Shown: positions 36,331-47,046, counted from the first letter of the stretch. The stretch is DNA of 64,000 nucleotides from Novimethylophilus sp036504375 (GCF_036504375.1 NZ_DASXVH010000050.1:1-64000); one strand, 5' to 3'. Translations and numbers: made by a program. The notes: generated by a model not told the origin, from the sequence alone.

Positions 36331-37484
36331 GAGACGGCGCGCTCGAAGCGCGGCGGGAAGGTTTCCCATTCGCTGCAACTGGGGCAGTGCCAGTGGAACT
36401 GGCGAGCGGTGTAGCCACAAGTGGTGCAGCGGTGGAAGGCGGTTTTTTCAAGGTTCTCGCGGATCGCGCCCATCACCAGGCGCAGGTCGCCGTCGGGCAT
36501 GCCGCTGACCTTGGCTTGCAGCAGGCGGTCAAGGGCGGTGAGCGTCGGCGATTGTTCGGCTTCCTCATGTGCCATGCGGTAAGCGGCTTCCGGCCCTTTC
36601 AGGTCCAGCGTGGCCTCGAACAATACCTGGGCGGTTTCGCCCAGTTGGTATTTGCGTACGACATCCTGCAGCCAGGAGAGCCCGCCCTCGGTCTTGCCCA
36701 GGCTGCGCCAGCTCATCATCATGCGCTCAGCGACCAGTTCGATGTAATCCGGGATTTGCAGTTCGATGGCGCGCCAAGCGGCCAGAGCCTTTGCATGATC
36801 ACCGCAAGCGGCTTCGAGATCGCCCAGCATGACATTGGCGCGCACGCAGTCGCGGTTGGTTTCGAGCGCTTCCGCGAGATTGACGCGGGCCTGGTCTATC
36901 TGGCCGAGCAAAATCTGCTGCTGCGCCAGTTCGCAGTGAAATTGCGCGACTTCCATGCGCAGCGGCTTGCCGGTCAGCGCCTCCAGGCGTTGAGCCGCGC
37001 TTATCGCCTGTGACCACTCCTTCTCGCGCACATAGATTTCCAGCAGTGCACGCAAGGCCGAATTCGCATAGCGGGTTTCGGTGAGCTTGATGAAAATTTC
37101 CTCGGCGCGGTCGAATAGGCCGGCCTTGAGATAGTCCTGCGCCAGTTCCGCCAGCGCCATCAATTTTTGCGGCTCTCCCAGGTTTTCCCGGTCCAGCAGG
37201 CCCTGATGCAGCCGGATGGCCCTGTCCATCTCTCCGGTACGGCGGAACAGGCTGCCCAGCGCGAAGTGCAGTTCCAGCGTGTTGGAGTCCGCCCGCAGCG
37301 CCTCGGTGAAAGCCTCGATGGCCTTGTCCGGCTGTTCGCTGATGAGAAAATTCAGCCCGCGGAAATACGATGCCGGCAGCGTGCTGGTCTCGGTGAGCAG
37401 CTGGCCGATGTCGATACGCGCCGCGATCCAGCCCAGGCCGAAAAAGAACGGCAGCGTCAGCAGCCACCAGTATTCGAAATCCAT
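36327..37484 (-). CDS. lapB: Lipopolysaccharide assembly protein LapB
   Basis: This inner-membrane-anchored TPR protein regulates LpxC degradation by FtsH and so balances LPS synthesis. The 385 residues comprise an N-terminal helix (about 5-20), TPR repeats across about 35-345 and a C-terminal rubredoxin-like metal site (CTTCGY and CPSCSEW). It sits downstream of lapA and is coupled to pyrF. Confidence 0.94.
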   Translation of the reverse strand: MDFEYWWLLTLPFFFGLGWIAARIDIGQLLTETSTLPASYFRGLNFLISEQPDKAIEAFTEALRADSNTLELHFALGSLFRRTGEMDRAIRLHQGLLDRENLGEPQKLMALAELAQDYLKAGLFDRAEEIFIKLTETRYANSALRALLEIYVREKEWSQAISAAQRLEALTGKPLRMEVAQFHCELAQQQILLGQIDQARVNLAEALETNRDCVRANVMLGDLEAACGDHAKALAAWRAIELQIPDYIELVAERMMMSWRSLGKTEGGLSWLQDVVRKYQLGETAQVLFEATLDLKGPEAAYRMAHEEAEQSPTLTALDRLLQAKVSGMPDGDLRLVMGAIRENLEKTAFHRCTTCGYTARQFHWHCPSCSEWETFPPRFERAVS

Positions 37485-37514
37485 GCGTCAACTCATTCCG
37501 GAATATGAAAGAAG

Positions 37515-37793
37515 TTACCGCGGGGCCGACGTGGCGCCGCTGTCGGGATTGAGCGTGGAAAGCTCATGCCGCAACGCGGAAAACGCCCGCCGCTGGCGTA
37601 CCACGATGCCGAGGCAGGCCATGATGCCGCAAGCGATGCCGATGCCGAAGCTGACCAGCACCACCAACACTAGCGGCGCGCTCCATGCCAGACCGAGATA
37701 ATAATGCAGTGTGACCGGTTCGGCATTTTTTACGGTGAAGCCCAGCACCGCGAAAAACAGGACTATCGAAAGCAATGTGTAGAGATAACGCAT
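37515..37793 (-). CDS. lapA: LapA-domain membrane protein
   Basis: This 92-residue protein has two membrane helices separated by the family motif VKNAEPVTLHYYLG, and a cytoplasmic C-terminal tail. It is the usual neighbour of LapB, with which it controls LPS biosynthesis. I chose the ATG at 37793. An upstream TTG at 37802 is possible. Confidence 0.9.
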   Translation of the reverse strand: MRYLYTLLSIVLFFAVLGFTVKNAEPVTLHYYLGLAWSAPLVLVVLVSFGIGIACGIMACLGIVVRQRRAFSALRHELSTLNPDSGATSAPR

Positions 37794-37812
37794 AGATGCC
37801 AATTTTACCAGT

Positions 37813-37845
37813 AAAAAAGCGGCGCAATCTTGCGATTGCGCCGCT
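37813..37845 (-). terminator. Intrinsic terminator after ihfB
   Basis: A 12-base stem (37818-37829 with 37834-37845, TTGC loop) is followed on the minus strand by six T residues. It lies between ihfB and lapA, so it could partly uncouple the lap genes from the rpsA-ihfB transcript. Confidence 0.85.
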
Positions 37846-37874
37846 AGTCAAAACCATTTCAATAAAAACGGCTG

Positions 37875-38159
37875 TCAGTCCGGGAAATCCACGCGTTCGC
37901 GCAACTCCTTGCCGGCCTTGAAGTGCGGAACGTACTTTTCGGGTACTTGCACCTTGGTGCCGGTCTTGGGGTTGCGGCCGAGGCGTGGAGGACGGTAGTT
38001 CAGGCTGAAACTACCGAACCCGCGAATCTCGATGCGTTCGCCGGCTGCCAGTTTGTCAGCCATCGCATCGAGCACTGTCTTGACGGACAGTTCCGCATCC
38101 TTGACGACAAGCTGGGGAAAACGAGCCGCCAGCTTGGCGATGAGTTCCGATTTGGTCAT
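37875..38159 (-). CDS. ihfB: Integration host factor beta subunit
   Basis: This 94-residue DNA-bending protein has the family signature RGFGSFSLNYRPPRLGRNPKTG and the Pro at the tip of the DNA-binding arm. The ATG at 38159 opens the standard MTKSELI start. It follows rpsA by 13 bases, the conserved order in proteobacteria. IHF is relevant here because sigma-54 promoters commonly need it. Confidence 0.96.
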   Translation of the reverse strand: MTKSELIAKLAARFPQLVVKDAELSVKTVLDAMADKLAAGERIEIRGFGSFSLNYRPPRLGRNPKTGTKVQVPEKYVPHFKAGKELRERVDFPD

Positions 38160-38172
38160 GTCGGCCCCGTCG

Positions 38173-39867
<1,695 letters not shown>

Positions 39868-39887
39868 TAAAATACCTAATAAAATAA

Positions 39888-39941
39888 CCCGTCAGGCGAC
39901 GGGGAAAATTAAAAAAACCGCAAGCTGGTGGGGCTTACGGA
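39888..39941 (-). promoter_or_regulatory. Structured AU-rich rpsA leader
   Basis: Between cmk and rpsA there are two hairpins on the minus strand: CCCGTC/GACGGG (39888-39903) and CCGCAAGC/GCTTACGG with one mismatch (39919-39941). A U/A-rich spacer separates them and only a weak AGG precedes the ATG. In E. coli the rpsA leader has hairpins separated by AU-rich stretches with a degenerate Shine-Dalgarno, used for autoregulation by S1. The hairpin nearest the gene could instead act as a terminator of cmk readthrough. Confidence 0.45.
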
Positions 39942-39945
39942 CTCC

Positions 39946-40617
39946 TCACTTAATGGCGGAGGTTTTTCTGGCTATTGCCAGGACTGCGTCGACCGCCTGG
40001 TCGATGGTCAGTTCACTGGTGTCCAGCAGAATCGCATCCGCGCATTGCCGAAGTGGGGCGGCGCTTCGCTGCATGTCGCGCGCATCGCGCGCTTCGATGT
40101 CAGCCAAAATCTGCGCTAGATTAGCATGGTTTCCTTTGTCGATCAACTGCTTATACCGGCGCTCCGCGCGCACCGCCGCGCTGGCGGTCAAAAACACCTT
40201 GGTGGTGGCTTCGGGAAACACCGCCGAGCCCATGTCGCGGCCATCCGCCACCAGCCCGGGCGCCCTGCGGAAACCATGCTGCAGCCCAAGCAGCGCGCGC
40301 CTTACCAGCGGGTGCACCGCCACTTCAGAGGCGCCCCGGCTCATCTCCTCCGAGCGCACCGCGTCGCTGACGTTGTCGTGGCCCATGAGTATCTCGCCAT
40401 TTTCGAAACGGATGTCGAGTTTTGCCGCAAGGGATGCCAGCGCCGCCTCGTCCTGCCAGGGGATGCCGGCCTGTTTGCCGGCAAACGCCACGATGCGGTA
40501 CAGCGCGCCGGAATCGAGGTAATGAAAACCGAGCTGTCTTGCGACCAGCTGCGCAACGGTGCCCTTGCCGGATGCGGAAGGGCCGTCGATGGCGATGACG
40601 GGGGTGGCGCTACTCAT
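39946..40617 (-). CDS. cmk: Cytidylate kinase
   Basis: This nucleotide kinase of 223 residues phosphorylates CMP and dCMP. Walker A is GPSASGKGT, and YLDSGALYR and the VADGRDMGSAVFP segment are characteristic. The ATG at 40617 overlaps the aroA stop by four bases (ATGA), so the two are coupled. Confidence 0.96.
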   Translation of the reverse strand: MSSATPVIAIDGPSASGKGTVAQLVARQLGFHYLDSGALYRIVAFAGKQAGIPWQDEAALASLAAKLDIRFENGEILMGHDNVSDAVRSEEMSRGASEVAVHPLVRRALLGLQHGFRRAPGLVADGRDMGSAVFPEATTKVFLTASAAVRAERRYKQLIDKGNHANLAQILADIEARDARDMQRSAAPLRQCADAILLDTSELTIDQAVDAVLAIARKTSAIK

Positions 40618-41897
40618 GGGTGGAGGATTTTTCCGAAACGTTCGAAGTAATCGGGGAAAGTCTTGGCCACGCATTTCGGATCGTTGATGGTGACCGGCAC
40701 ACCGCCTAAGCTTACCAGAGAGAAGCACATCGCCATGCGGTGATCGTCATAGGTGTCGATGGCGGCATTGGGCGTCAGGCTGGCCGGCGGCATGACGCGA
40801 ATATAGTCAGCGCCTTCTTCCACCGTTGCGCCTACCTTGCGCAACTCGGTCGCCATCGCCTTGATGCGGTCGGTTTCTTTCACGCGCCAGCTGGCGATGT
40901 TGCGCAGCGTGGTGGCGCCGTCAGCGAACAGCGCGGCCACGGCCAGCGTCATCGCGGCGTCGGGAATATGGTTGCAGTCGAGGTCGAGCGCGCGCAACCT
41001 GCCGCTGCAGCTTGCCTCCATCCAGTTGTCGCCGATGGCAATGTCGGCACCCATCAATGCCAGCGCTTCGGCGAATCTCACGTCGCCCTGGATGCTGCTG
41101 CGGCCCACGCCTTCCACCCGGACCGGGCCTTTTCCTATGGCGCCGGCGGCAAGAAAATACGAGGCGGACGAGGCGTCGCCTTCGACGAACAAGGTGCCGG
41201 GGCTGACGTAGCGGCTGTCGGCCGGGATCGTGAACGAATGCCAATCCTGGCGCCGCACCTCGACGCCGAAGCGCGACATCAGGTTAAGCGTGATTTCGAT
41301 ATAAGGTTTGGAGATCAGTTCGCCGACGACTTCTATCGTGGTTTGCCGGCCGGTGATGGGCAGCGCCATCAGTAGGGCAGTGAGGAACTGGCTGGAAACG
41401 TTGCCGCGCACGCTGACCTTGTGGCCTTTGACCGCGCCCGGCCGGATTTCCAGCGGTGGGAAACCTTCATTGCCCAGGTAGGAGATGTCCGCACCGGCCT
41501 GGCGCAGCGCCTCCACCAGGTCGCCGATGGGGCGCTCGTGCATGCGGGCGACCCCGGAGAGCCGGTAGTGCCCGCGGGACAGCGCCAGCGCCGCCGTCAA
41601 TGGCCGGAATGCGGTGCCGGCATTGCCCAGGAACAGCTCCGCCTGCTTGACCGGGAAAGGGCCACCCACGCCTTCCACGCGCCAGTCGTCGGCGCCGGTT
41701 TTACTCAGCGCCACGCCCAGCGTTTGCAATGCCTCCAGCATGCGTTCCACGTCATCCGAGGCCAACAGGTCGCGCACGGCGGTGGCGCCATCTGCCAATG
41801 CGGCCAGCAACAGCGTGCGGTTGGAAATGCTTTTTGAGCCGGGCAGGCGGACGGTGCCGGCGGCGGCACGGGCGGGGAAAAGGGTCAGGGTTTCCAT
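40614..41897 (-). CDS. aroA: 3-phosphoshikimate 1-carboxyvinyltransferase (EPSP synthase)
   Basis: This enzyme of 427 residues joins shikimate 3-phosphate and phosphoenolpyruvate in aromatic amino-acid synthesis. Typical motifs are LPGSKSISNRTLLLAALA near the N-terminus, LFLGNAGTAFRPLTAAL and DYHDHRMAM-like YDDHRMAMCFSL near the C-terminus. It lies between tyrA and cmk in the conserved order. Confidence 0.97.
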   Translation of the reverse strand: METLTLFPARAAAGTVRLPGSKSISNRTLLLAALADGATAVRDLLASDDVERMLEALQTLGVALSKTGADDWRVEGVGGPFPVKQAELFLGNAGTAFRPLTAALALSRGHYRLSGVARMHERPIGDLVEALRQAGADISYLGNEGFPPLEIRPGAVKGHKVSVRGNVSSQFLTALLMALPITGRQTTIEVVGELISKPYIEITLNLMSRFGVEVRRQDWHSFTIPADSRYVSPGTLFVEGDASSASYFLAAGAIGKGPVRVEGVGRSSIQGDVRFAEALALMGADIAIGDNWMEASCSGRLRALDLDCNHIPDAAMTLAVAALFADGATTLRNIASWRVKETDRIKAMATELRKVGATVEEGADYIRVMPPASLTPNAAIDTYDDHRMAMCFSLVSLGGVPVTINDPKCVAKTFPDYFERFGKILHP

Positions 41898-41913
41898 AAA
41901 ATGATTAAACCAC

Positions 41914-42038
41914 CGATGAACGCCGATGAACGCCGATATTAAGTGGCTGGAATACCGGTCGGGCGAATATGGTTCTCTTGCATGGCATCAAGCAAGCAAG
42001 GGGCTTGGGATTTTGTCGGCGTTCATCGGCGTTCATCG
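41914..42038. repeat. Paired inverted GATGAACGCC repeats
   Basis: A 23-base arm at 41914-41936, itself two copies of a 10-base unit GATGAACGCC, has its exact reverse complement at 42016-42038. The 79-base spacer has no gene. Similar GATGAACxCC runs are common dispersed intergenic repeats in betaproteobacteria, so this may be a mobile or BIME-like element between aroA and tyrA. Confidence 0.75.
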
Positions 42039-42042
42039 GCGC

Positions 42043-42927
42043 TTACTGTTTCTCCAGATTTCTGATCCAGGCGCCGCGGGCTTCGCGCGCCCGGTTGAAC
42101 AGCGCTTCCAGCGCCGGGCCGTCGTTGCGCTCTATCATGCCGCGCAATTCGCAAAGCTGCGCCTGGTAGGCATCCAGCTCGGCCATCAGCGCGTTGCGGT
42201 TGGCGAGGCTGATGTCGCGCCACATTTCCGGCGAGCTGCCGGCGATACGGCTGAAGTCGCGAAAGCCGCCGGCGGCAAAGCCGAACAATTGCCTGGCGTT
42301 GGCGCGTTTGGCGATATCGGCCACCAGCGCGAATGCCAGCAAGTGCGGCAAATGGCTGACCGCGGCGAAAATCTCGTCATGCATTTCCGCCGACATGTGG
42401 CTGACGCGGGCGCCGCAGCCCTGCCACAAGGCATCGGCCTTGCGTATCGCGTCGCCATCGGTTTCCTTAAGCGGGGTGAGCACGACGTCCTTATCCAGAA
42501 ACAGGCCGGCGCGGGCTGCCGCGACCCCGCTTTTTTCGGCGCCGGCGATGGGGTGTGCCGGTACGAAACGCCTGAGCTTGTCCTGCAAGCGGCTGCGGGC
42601 TGCCGCGACGACATCCCCCTTGGTGCTGCCGGCATCGGTGATGACGGCTTGCGGGGCGAGGTGGGGCGCGATGGACCGCATGATCGCGGAAAAGTGGCCG
42701 ACAGGCGTGGCGAGCAGCACCAGGTCGGCATCCCTGACGGCATCCTCGGCGGTGGCGGCTTCGTCGATGACGCCGAGCTGGATGGCCTGTTTAAGCGCTT
42801 CGCCGTTGCGTCCGACGCCGACGATCCTGCCGGTCTGCCCGGCCTGTTTCATCGCGAGCGCCACCGAGCCGCCAATGAGGCCGACGCCGAAGATGGCGAG
42901 TTTGTCGAAAATGCGTGTCGAGGTCAT
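42043..42927 (-). CDS. tyrA: Prephenate dehydrogenase
   Basis: This 294-residue NAD(P)-dependent enzyme makes 4-hydroxyphenylpyruvate for tyrosine synthesis. The nucleotide-binding motif is IFGVGLIGGSVALA, the catalytic His lies in VPAHPIAGAEKSG and the C-terminal helices include HLPHLLAFALV. It is a monofunctional TyrA, with no chorismate mutase or ACT domain. Confidence 0.95.
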   Translation of the reverse strand: MTSTRIFDKLAIFGVGLIGGSVALAMKQAGQTGRIVGVGRNGEALKQAIQLGVIDEAATAEDAVRDADLVLLATPVGHFSAIMRSIAPHLAPQAVITDAGSTKGDVVAAARSRLQDKLRRFVPAHPIAGAEKSGVAAARAGLFLDKDVVLTPLKETDGDAIRKADALWQGCGARVSHMSAEMHDEIFAAVSHLPHLLAFALVADIAKRANARQLFGFAAGGFRDFSRIAGSSPEMWRDISLANRNALMAELDAYQAQLCELRGMIERNDGPALEALFNRAREARGAWIRNLEKQ

Positions 42928-43010
42928 AAGAGGCGCGGATTATAGCATGCAGTGTCATGCACTTACGCCGGCCTTGAAACGGCAATGCTGCTGACGCAAC
43001 CGATGGAGCA

Positions 43011-44045
43011 TCAGTCCGGCAAGGGGTGGAAAGCCTTGGAAATGTAGGCGACGATGGCGGCGATCTGATCTTTGCCGAGCACGGATTTCCACGCGGGCAT
43101 CGACGTGTTGGGCAGGCCTTCGCGAATGGCCGACGTCAGCCGGGCGCGTGTCATATGGCTCATGAAGTCGGGGTCGCGCAGGTCGCGGGGGTGAGGCTCC
43201 AAAAAGCTGCCGATCCAGTTCTTGCCGGTGCCGTCGGCGGCATGGCAGAACGCGCAGTTGTGTTCGAACAGCGCCTTGCCGCGGCTTTCCTGCGCCGAAA
43301 GATTGGCCACGCTCGGTGGGATGTCGTGCAGCACATAAGGGCTGGCGCTGGTCATCGCATCCAGCGACTTGGCGTTCATTGTCTGCAGGGTCTGGGGGTC
43401 GGTGGGTGAATAATGGTTGCGCGGGTAAGACAGCGGGTGCTTTTCCCAGGCGATGCCGCCCCTGTCCGTGCTGGCTGAGTTGTGGCAGCTGATGCAGCTC
43501 GACATGAACAGGCGCTTGCCCGCAGCCTGCTCCTTGCTCAAGGATTCCCACGGCCGGTCCGACGGGATCTCGCCGGTGGCGAACGGAAATGCCGCCCGAT
43601 AACGCTCGTGGTTGGGCCAGCCGTTTTCCGGCGTATGGTAGCGGGTATTGGGGCCTTTCTTGCGGACGAATTCGTCCGCCACGAAATGCGCGACCTGCTC
43701 CATTTCCGGTTTCGAGAGAATTCCCGAAAATGATTTCATTGCCGTACCCGGCTTGCCGTGCTGCAGTATGCCGACAATATATTCCGGCGTGACGCGGCCG
43801 GCATCGGCAGCGGTAAAGTCTGTCGGCGGTGGATTGACAAAACCGGCTGCGACGGTTTTGGCGTTGCCGGAATAGCCGTGGCAGAAGTAGCAGCGGAAGT
43901 TGTAAATCTTCCGCCCGGCCTCGATCCTGGCCTGGCCGCTCGCGCTGCCATGAGCGGTTGGCGCAGGGCGGTCCGTATTGCATAAGGCCGGGGCGGAAAA
44001 CAGGATCAAGGCCAGGAATACCATTCCCGGCAATCGACGCCTCAT
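43011..44045 (-). CDS. Triheme class I-type periplasmic cytochrome c (A)
   Basis: This 344-residue exported protein has a signal peptide (to about residue 22) and three CxxCH motifs: CYFCH, CISCH and CAFCH. HGKPGTAMKSF after the first and LPNTSMPAWKSV after the third look like Met-ligand loops of class I cytochromes, so at least two hemes are probably high potential. It is likely an electron carrier between periplasmic partners. It is coupled (ATGA) to the similar gene upstream at 44042-45166. Confidence 0.88.
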   Translation of the reverse strand: MRRRLPGMVFLALILFSAPALCNTDRPAPTAHGSASGQARIEAGRKIYNFRCYFCHGYSGNAKTVAAGFVNPPPTDFTAADAGRVTPEYIVGILQHGKPGTAMKSFSGILSKPEMEQVAHFVADEFVRKKGPNTRYHTPENGWPNHERYRAAFPFATGEIPSDRPWESLSKEQAAGKRLFMSSCISCHNSASTDRGGIAWEKHPLSYPRNHYSPTDPQTLQTMNAKSLDAMTSASPYVLHDIPPSVANLSAQESRGKALFEHNCAFCHAADGTGKNWIGSFLEPHPRDLRDPDFMSHMTRARLTSAIREGLPNTSMPAWKSVLGKDQIAAIVAYISKAFHPLPD

Positions 44046-45166
44046 TTGTTCCCTGTGCGGTCGCTGGCGTTGGCCCGGATGAAGGTGCGATACACGAACT
44101 CCGCAATGTCGGCGATCTGCTGGTCATCCAGCACCTTGCTCCAGGCCGGCATGACCGTGCCGTTTTTCCCCATGGAAATGGCTGCGAACAGCATCGGCCG
44201 GTTGAAGCCGGCGGAGGATTTGTCCAGGAAGTTGCGCGGCCTGGGGCTGATGAAGAACGCCCGCGGACCTTGCCCGTCGCCCTTGGCGCCATGGCAGGCG
44301 GAGCAGTTGGTCAGGTAGAACTTTTGGCCGCGCTGCGGATCACCCGTCAGCCCTTTGGGCAGTGGAAGATCCGCACTGGCCGTGGTGGATTTGCCGGCGT
44401 CCGCGGTCACGGAAGCCGCTTCCTGCGGTTGGCCGCCGCGGGCGCGTGTGCCGGAAATGGATTCAACGGGTCCGACCATGATGACCTTGAGCAGATAATC
44501 CGCTACGGCATCGATGTCCTGCTCCGGAAGCTTCTTGTCGAAGCCTTCCATCGCCGTGCCCGGCTTGCCGTGGGCAATCGATGCGATCAGGCGTTCGCGG
44601 TTGGGCCCGCCCTTGGTCTGCGAGACCGATAAATCTGGTGGCGTGGTCATGCGGGTATCGGCTACCAGAGGGCCCTTGCCGCTCTCGCCGTGGCAAGTGG
44701 TGCAATAATGGCCGTAGACGCTGCGGCCGCGCGCTACCAGCGGGTCCAGCGCGGCCTGCATGAAACCGTTGCGGATGTAATCGACGACCGCTTCGATCTC
44801 CTTGCCGCTCAACTGGGTTTTCCAGCTGGTCATTGCCGTACCCGGTTTGCCATTGGTCACGGTGGCGATCATTATTTCCCGTGTCAGATTGGTCGCAGTG
44901 GTGAAGTCGCGTGGAGGCGGTACCAGCGAGGTACTCGCGCGGCTATGACCATCTCCGCGATCGCCGTGACAGACCGAACAGTAATTGTGGTACAGCAGTT
45001 CCGGCTTGATTTCGTCCGACTTCAGGGGGCGCTCGCCGGCGGCAGCGGGGGAAATCAAGTCGTTGCCCAGCGATGCTATGGACAGCATGAGCGCCAGCGC
45101 GGCGCATGTTCGCGACAGATGAAAAAGCAGGGTTTCTGGAAGGGTAGGTATCACGGGTATTTTCAT
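44042..45166 (-). CDS. Triheme class I-type periplasmic cytochrome c (B)
   Basis: This exported protein of about 374 residues has three cytochrome domains: CSVCH, CTTCH and CSACH. Each is followed by a Met-containing loop: NGKPGTAMTSW, HGKPGTAMEGF and GKNGTVMPAW. The three domains look like internal duplications of one class I fold. I chose the ATG at 45166; an upstream frame to 45217 would add 17 residues. It is first in a two-gene operon with a -24/-12-like promoter 45 bases upstream. Confidence 0.88.
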   Translation of the reverse strand: MKIPVIPTLPETLLFHLSRTCAALALMLSIASLGNDLISPAAAGERPLKSDEIKPELLYHNYCSVCHGDRGDGHSRASTSLVPPPRDFTTATNLTREIMIATVTNGKPGTAMTSWKTQLSGKEIEAVVDYIRNGFMQAALDPLVARGRSVYGHYCTTCHGESGKGPLVADTRMTTPPDLSVSQTKGGPNRERLIASIAHGKPGTAMEGFDKKLPEQDIDAVADYLLKVIMVGPVESISGTRARGGQPQEAASVTADAGKSTTASADLPLPKGLTGDPQRGQKFYLTNCSACHGAKGDGQGPRAFFISPRPRNFLDKSSAGFNRPMLFAAISMGKNGTVMPAWSKVLDDQQIADIAEFVYRTFIRANASDRTGNK

Positions 45167-45212
45167 TCGCTGGATTTCTTTCAAGTCGGGTAAGCGTTGC
45201 GAGCATTTCCCG

Positions 45213-45228
45213 AGCAATATCTGTACCT
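45213..45228 (-). promoter_or_regulatory. Candidate sigma-54 promoter for the triheme operon
   Basis: On the minus strand AGGTACAGATATTGCT keeps the essential GG and GC separated by 10 bases and an exact TTGCT -12 element, but its -24 half is imperfect. Transcription would start near 45202, about 36 bases before the ATG. Confidence 0.4.
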
Positions 45229-45243
45229 GTTTTTGAATTCCCT

Positions 45244-45259
45244 TGGCATGTGTGTTGCT
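45244..45259 (+). promoter_or_regulatory. Strong candidate sigma-54 promoter for the cytochrome c5 gene
   Basis: TGGCATGTGTGTTGCT matches the sigma-54 consensus TGGCACG-N4-TTGCW at all but one position. The GG and GC are 10 bases apart. The start site would be near 45270, leaving a leader of about 110 bases before the ATG at 45382. Confidence 0.65.
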
Positions 45260-45381
45260 TCTACCGAGTTAAAAGCATTTAGCCAGGGCCTGACGGTCCG
45301 ATGCTCAGGGATTTTAACATGTAGCCAATGACTGGACTGAGCGCTCCTTTACGAGAGGAGGCGACAGAAGGAGATGGAACG

Positions 45382-45696
45382 ATGAGGATGTTGAATTTGG
45401 CGGCATTTCTGGCGCTGGCGCTGAGCTCGACGTCAAATGCTGCCGATGGGCGCAATATATACAAACAGACTTGTGCCACCTGTCATGCAGCCGGCTCTGC
45501 CAGCGAGGCACCCAAATTAGGCGTGCTCGCAGACTGGCGAGCCCGTTTAGCCGGCGGTCGCTCCAGTTTGCTGCATTCGGTGATGAAGGGCAAAGGCGCC
45601 ATGCCGCCCAAGGGCGGCAATGCCTCGATTTCGGATGCCCAGGCCAATGCTGCTTTGGATTACATGCTATCGAGAATAGAAGAGGGGCATGATTAA
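45382..45696 (+). CDS. Monoheme cytochrome c5-type protein
   Basis: This 104-residue exported cytochrome has one CATCH heme site near residue 30 and the cytochrome c5 Met loop AMPPKGGNASISDAQANAALDY. I chose the ATG at 45382 because it follows AAGGAGATGG and opens a clean signal peptide (MRMLNLAAFLALALSSTSNA). It is a probable soluble shuttle. The same c5 module is fused to a c7 module in the product at 52512. Confidence 0.92.
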   Translation: MRMLNLAAFLALALSSTSNAADGRNIYKQTCATCHAAGSASEAPKLGVLADWRARLAGGRSSLLHSVMKGKGAMPPKGGNASISDAQANAALDYMLSRIEEGHD

Positions 45697-45738
45697 TGAA
45701 ACTTTTATACCTCAAAATCGGCTATATTCATTAAAATT

Positions 45739-45768
45739 CCAACCTTTCTTAAAAAGCGGGAAGGTTGG
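45739..45768. repeat. Inverted repeat between the c5 gene and the first NHL gene
   Basis: CCAACCTT (45739-45746) and AAGGTTGG (45761-45768) form an 8-base stem around a 14-base loop. No T tract follows, so it may be an operator or a weak terminator. Confidence 0.35.
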
Positions 45769-45823
45769 CGCTGCCACTTAGGCAAATTTCATTTGGCTTA
45801 ATAGTATCGTGAGGAATTTTTGT

Positions 45824-46960
45824 ATGTCGAATCGCTATTTTTTCTCATGGAGAAAACTGATCAACTGGCTGGTCTGCGCGCTGCTGCTGGGATTGGCGGC
45901 TTGCGCTCAGCTTCCTGACCAGCCAGTGAAAACCAAGACCAAGGACAGCGCCCTAGTGTTCCCGCCGCCGCCGGAAGAGGCAAGATTCGTGTTCGAGCGC
46001 GTCATTTACGGCAGCGCCGACGTTGTGCCCGAGAAAGAGGAATCCAGTCTGAAAAAACTGGTGGTAGGGACGACGGAGCATGGCGGCAATGACCCGCTAC
46101 GCAAGCCTTATGCTGTCGCTGTGCATCGCGGGCGAATTTTCGTTTCTGATACGGTCGCTCGCGTGGTCAAGGTATTCGATGTGCCGGAAGGCCGCTACTT
46201 CACTGTTGGCGATAGCGACCCCGGGCGTCTCATGAAGCCGTTAGGTATTGATGTGGATGATGCCGGCACGCTGTATGTCGCAGACGCAACCACAAAACAC
46301 ATCCTGATTTATGACCGAGACGGTAAATTTCTGCGCCAGCTGGGAGGCCCTTCGATGTTCGATCGCCTAACCAGCGTTACTGTGGACAAAAAAGGGGAGC
46401 GGCTTTACGTAGTGGATATAGGCGGGGTAAGTTCCGAGAATCATCGCGTGCGCGTCATGGATGCGCACAGCGGTAATGTCCTGTTCGATATCGGAAAACG
46501 CGGTAATGGGCCTGGAGAACTCAATCTGCCGCGCGACGTCGCGATTGGGAAAGGCGGCAGTCTGTATGTCGTCGATGGTGCCAATTTCCGGATACAGGTA
46601 TTTGACAGTAACGGCAAGTATCTTAGAAATTTTGGCCAAGTCGGTAAGCAGTACGGCAGTTTCGCCAGGCCTAAGGAAGCGTCAACGGATGCGAACGGAA
46701 ATCTGTATGTAATCGACGCGGCTTTTGGCAATTTCCAGATATTCAGCCCTGACGACGATTTGCTGTTATTTATTGGTGACCGCTCTGCTGAGGATGGGCC
46801 GGCGCAATATATGTTGCCATCAGGTATTTACGTGGATGAGGATGGTCGCGTGTACATGGTTGACCAATGGTTCCACAAATTGGAGGTTTATCGCCCTGCC
46901 GCGCTTGCTCCGCAGGATGGATATTTGGGGAAAAAACATAATGCAGAAACGTCCCGATAA
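45824..46960 (+). CDS. NHL-repeat beta-propeller lipoprotein 1
   Basis: This 378-residue protein has a lipobox LAAC ending at Cys27 and so is probably a lipid-anchored periplasmic or outer-membrane propeller. About six NHL repeats follow, each with a YVAD or YVVD beta-strand (for example GTLYVADATTKHILIYDRDG and GSLYVVDGANFRIQVFDSNG). NHL propellers are protein-protein interaction platforms, so it may dock cytochromes. I chose the ATG at 45824, nine bases after GAGG, over a GTG at 45809. Confidence 0.88.
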   Translation: MSNRYFFSWRKLINWLVCALLLGLAACAQLPDQPVKTKTKDSALVFPPPPEEARFVFERVIYGSADVVPEKEESSLKKLVVGTTEHGGNDPLRKPYAVAVHRGRIFVSDTVARVVKVFDVPEGRYFTVGDSDPGRLMKPLGIDVDDAGTLYVADATTKHILIYDRDGKFLRQLGGPSMFDRLTSVTVDKKGERLYVVDIGGVSSENHRVRVMDAHSGNVLFDIGKRGNGPGELNLPRDVAIGKGGSLYVVDGANFRIQVFDSNGKYLRNFGQVGKQYGSFARPKEASTDANGNLYVIDAAFGNFQIFSPDDDLLLFIGDRSAEDGPAQYMLPSGIYVDEDGRVYMVDQWFHKLEVYRPAALAPQDGYLGKKHNAETSR

Positions 46961-46990
46961 TTTACGGGCTTTGGATAAGTCGCTGCTAGC

Positions 46991-47046
46991 TAGAGCCGGC
47001 AGTGAGATTCAAGAAAGCGGACACTGCGTCTCTAGGGTTGTTTTAA
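46991..47046 (+). terminator. Possible terminator after the first NHL gene
   Basis: TAGAG..GCAGTG pairs with CACTGC..CTCTA, with a small internal loop, and is followed by GGGTTGTTTTAATC. The large apical loop makes it a weaker candidate. The rest of 46961-47448 is an AT-rich intergenic stretch with no gene, containing two sigma-54-like sites. Confidence 0.4.
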
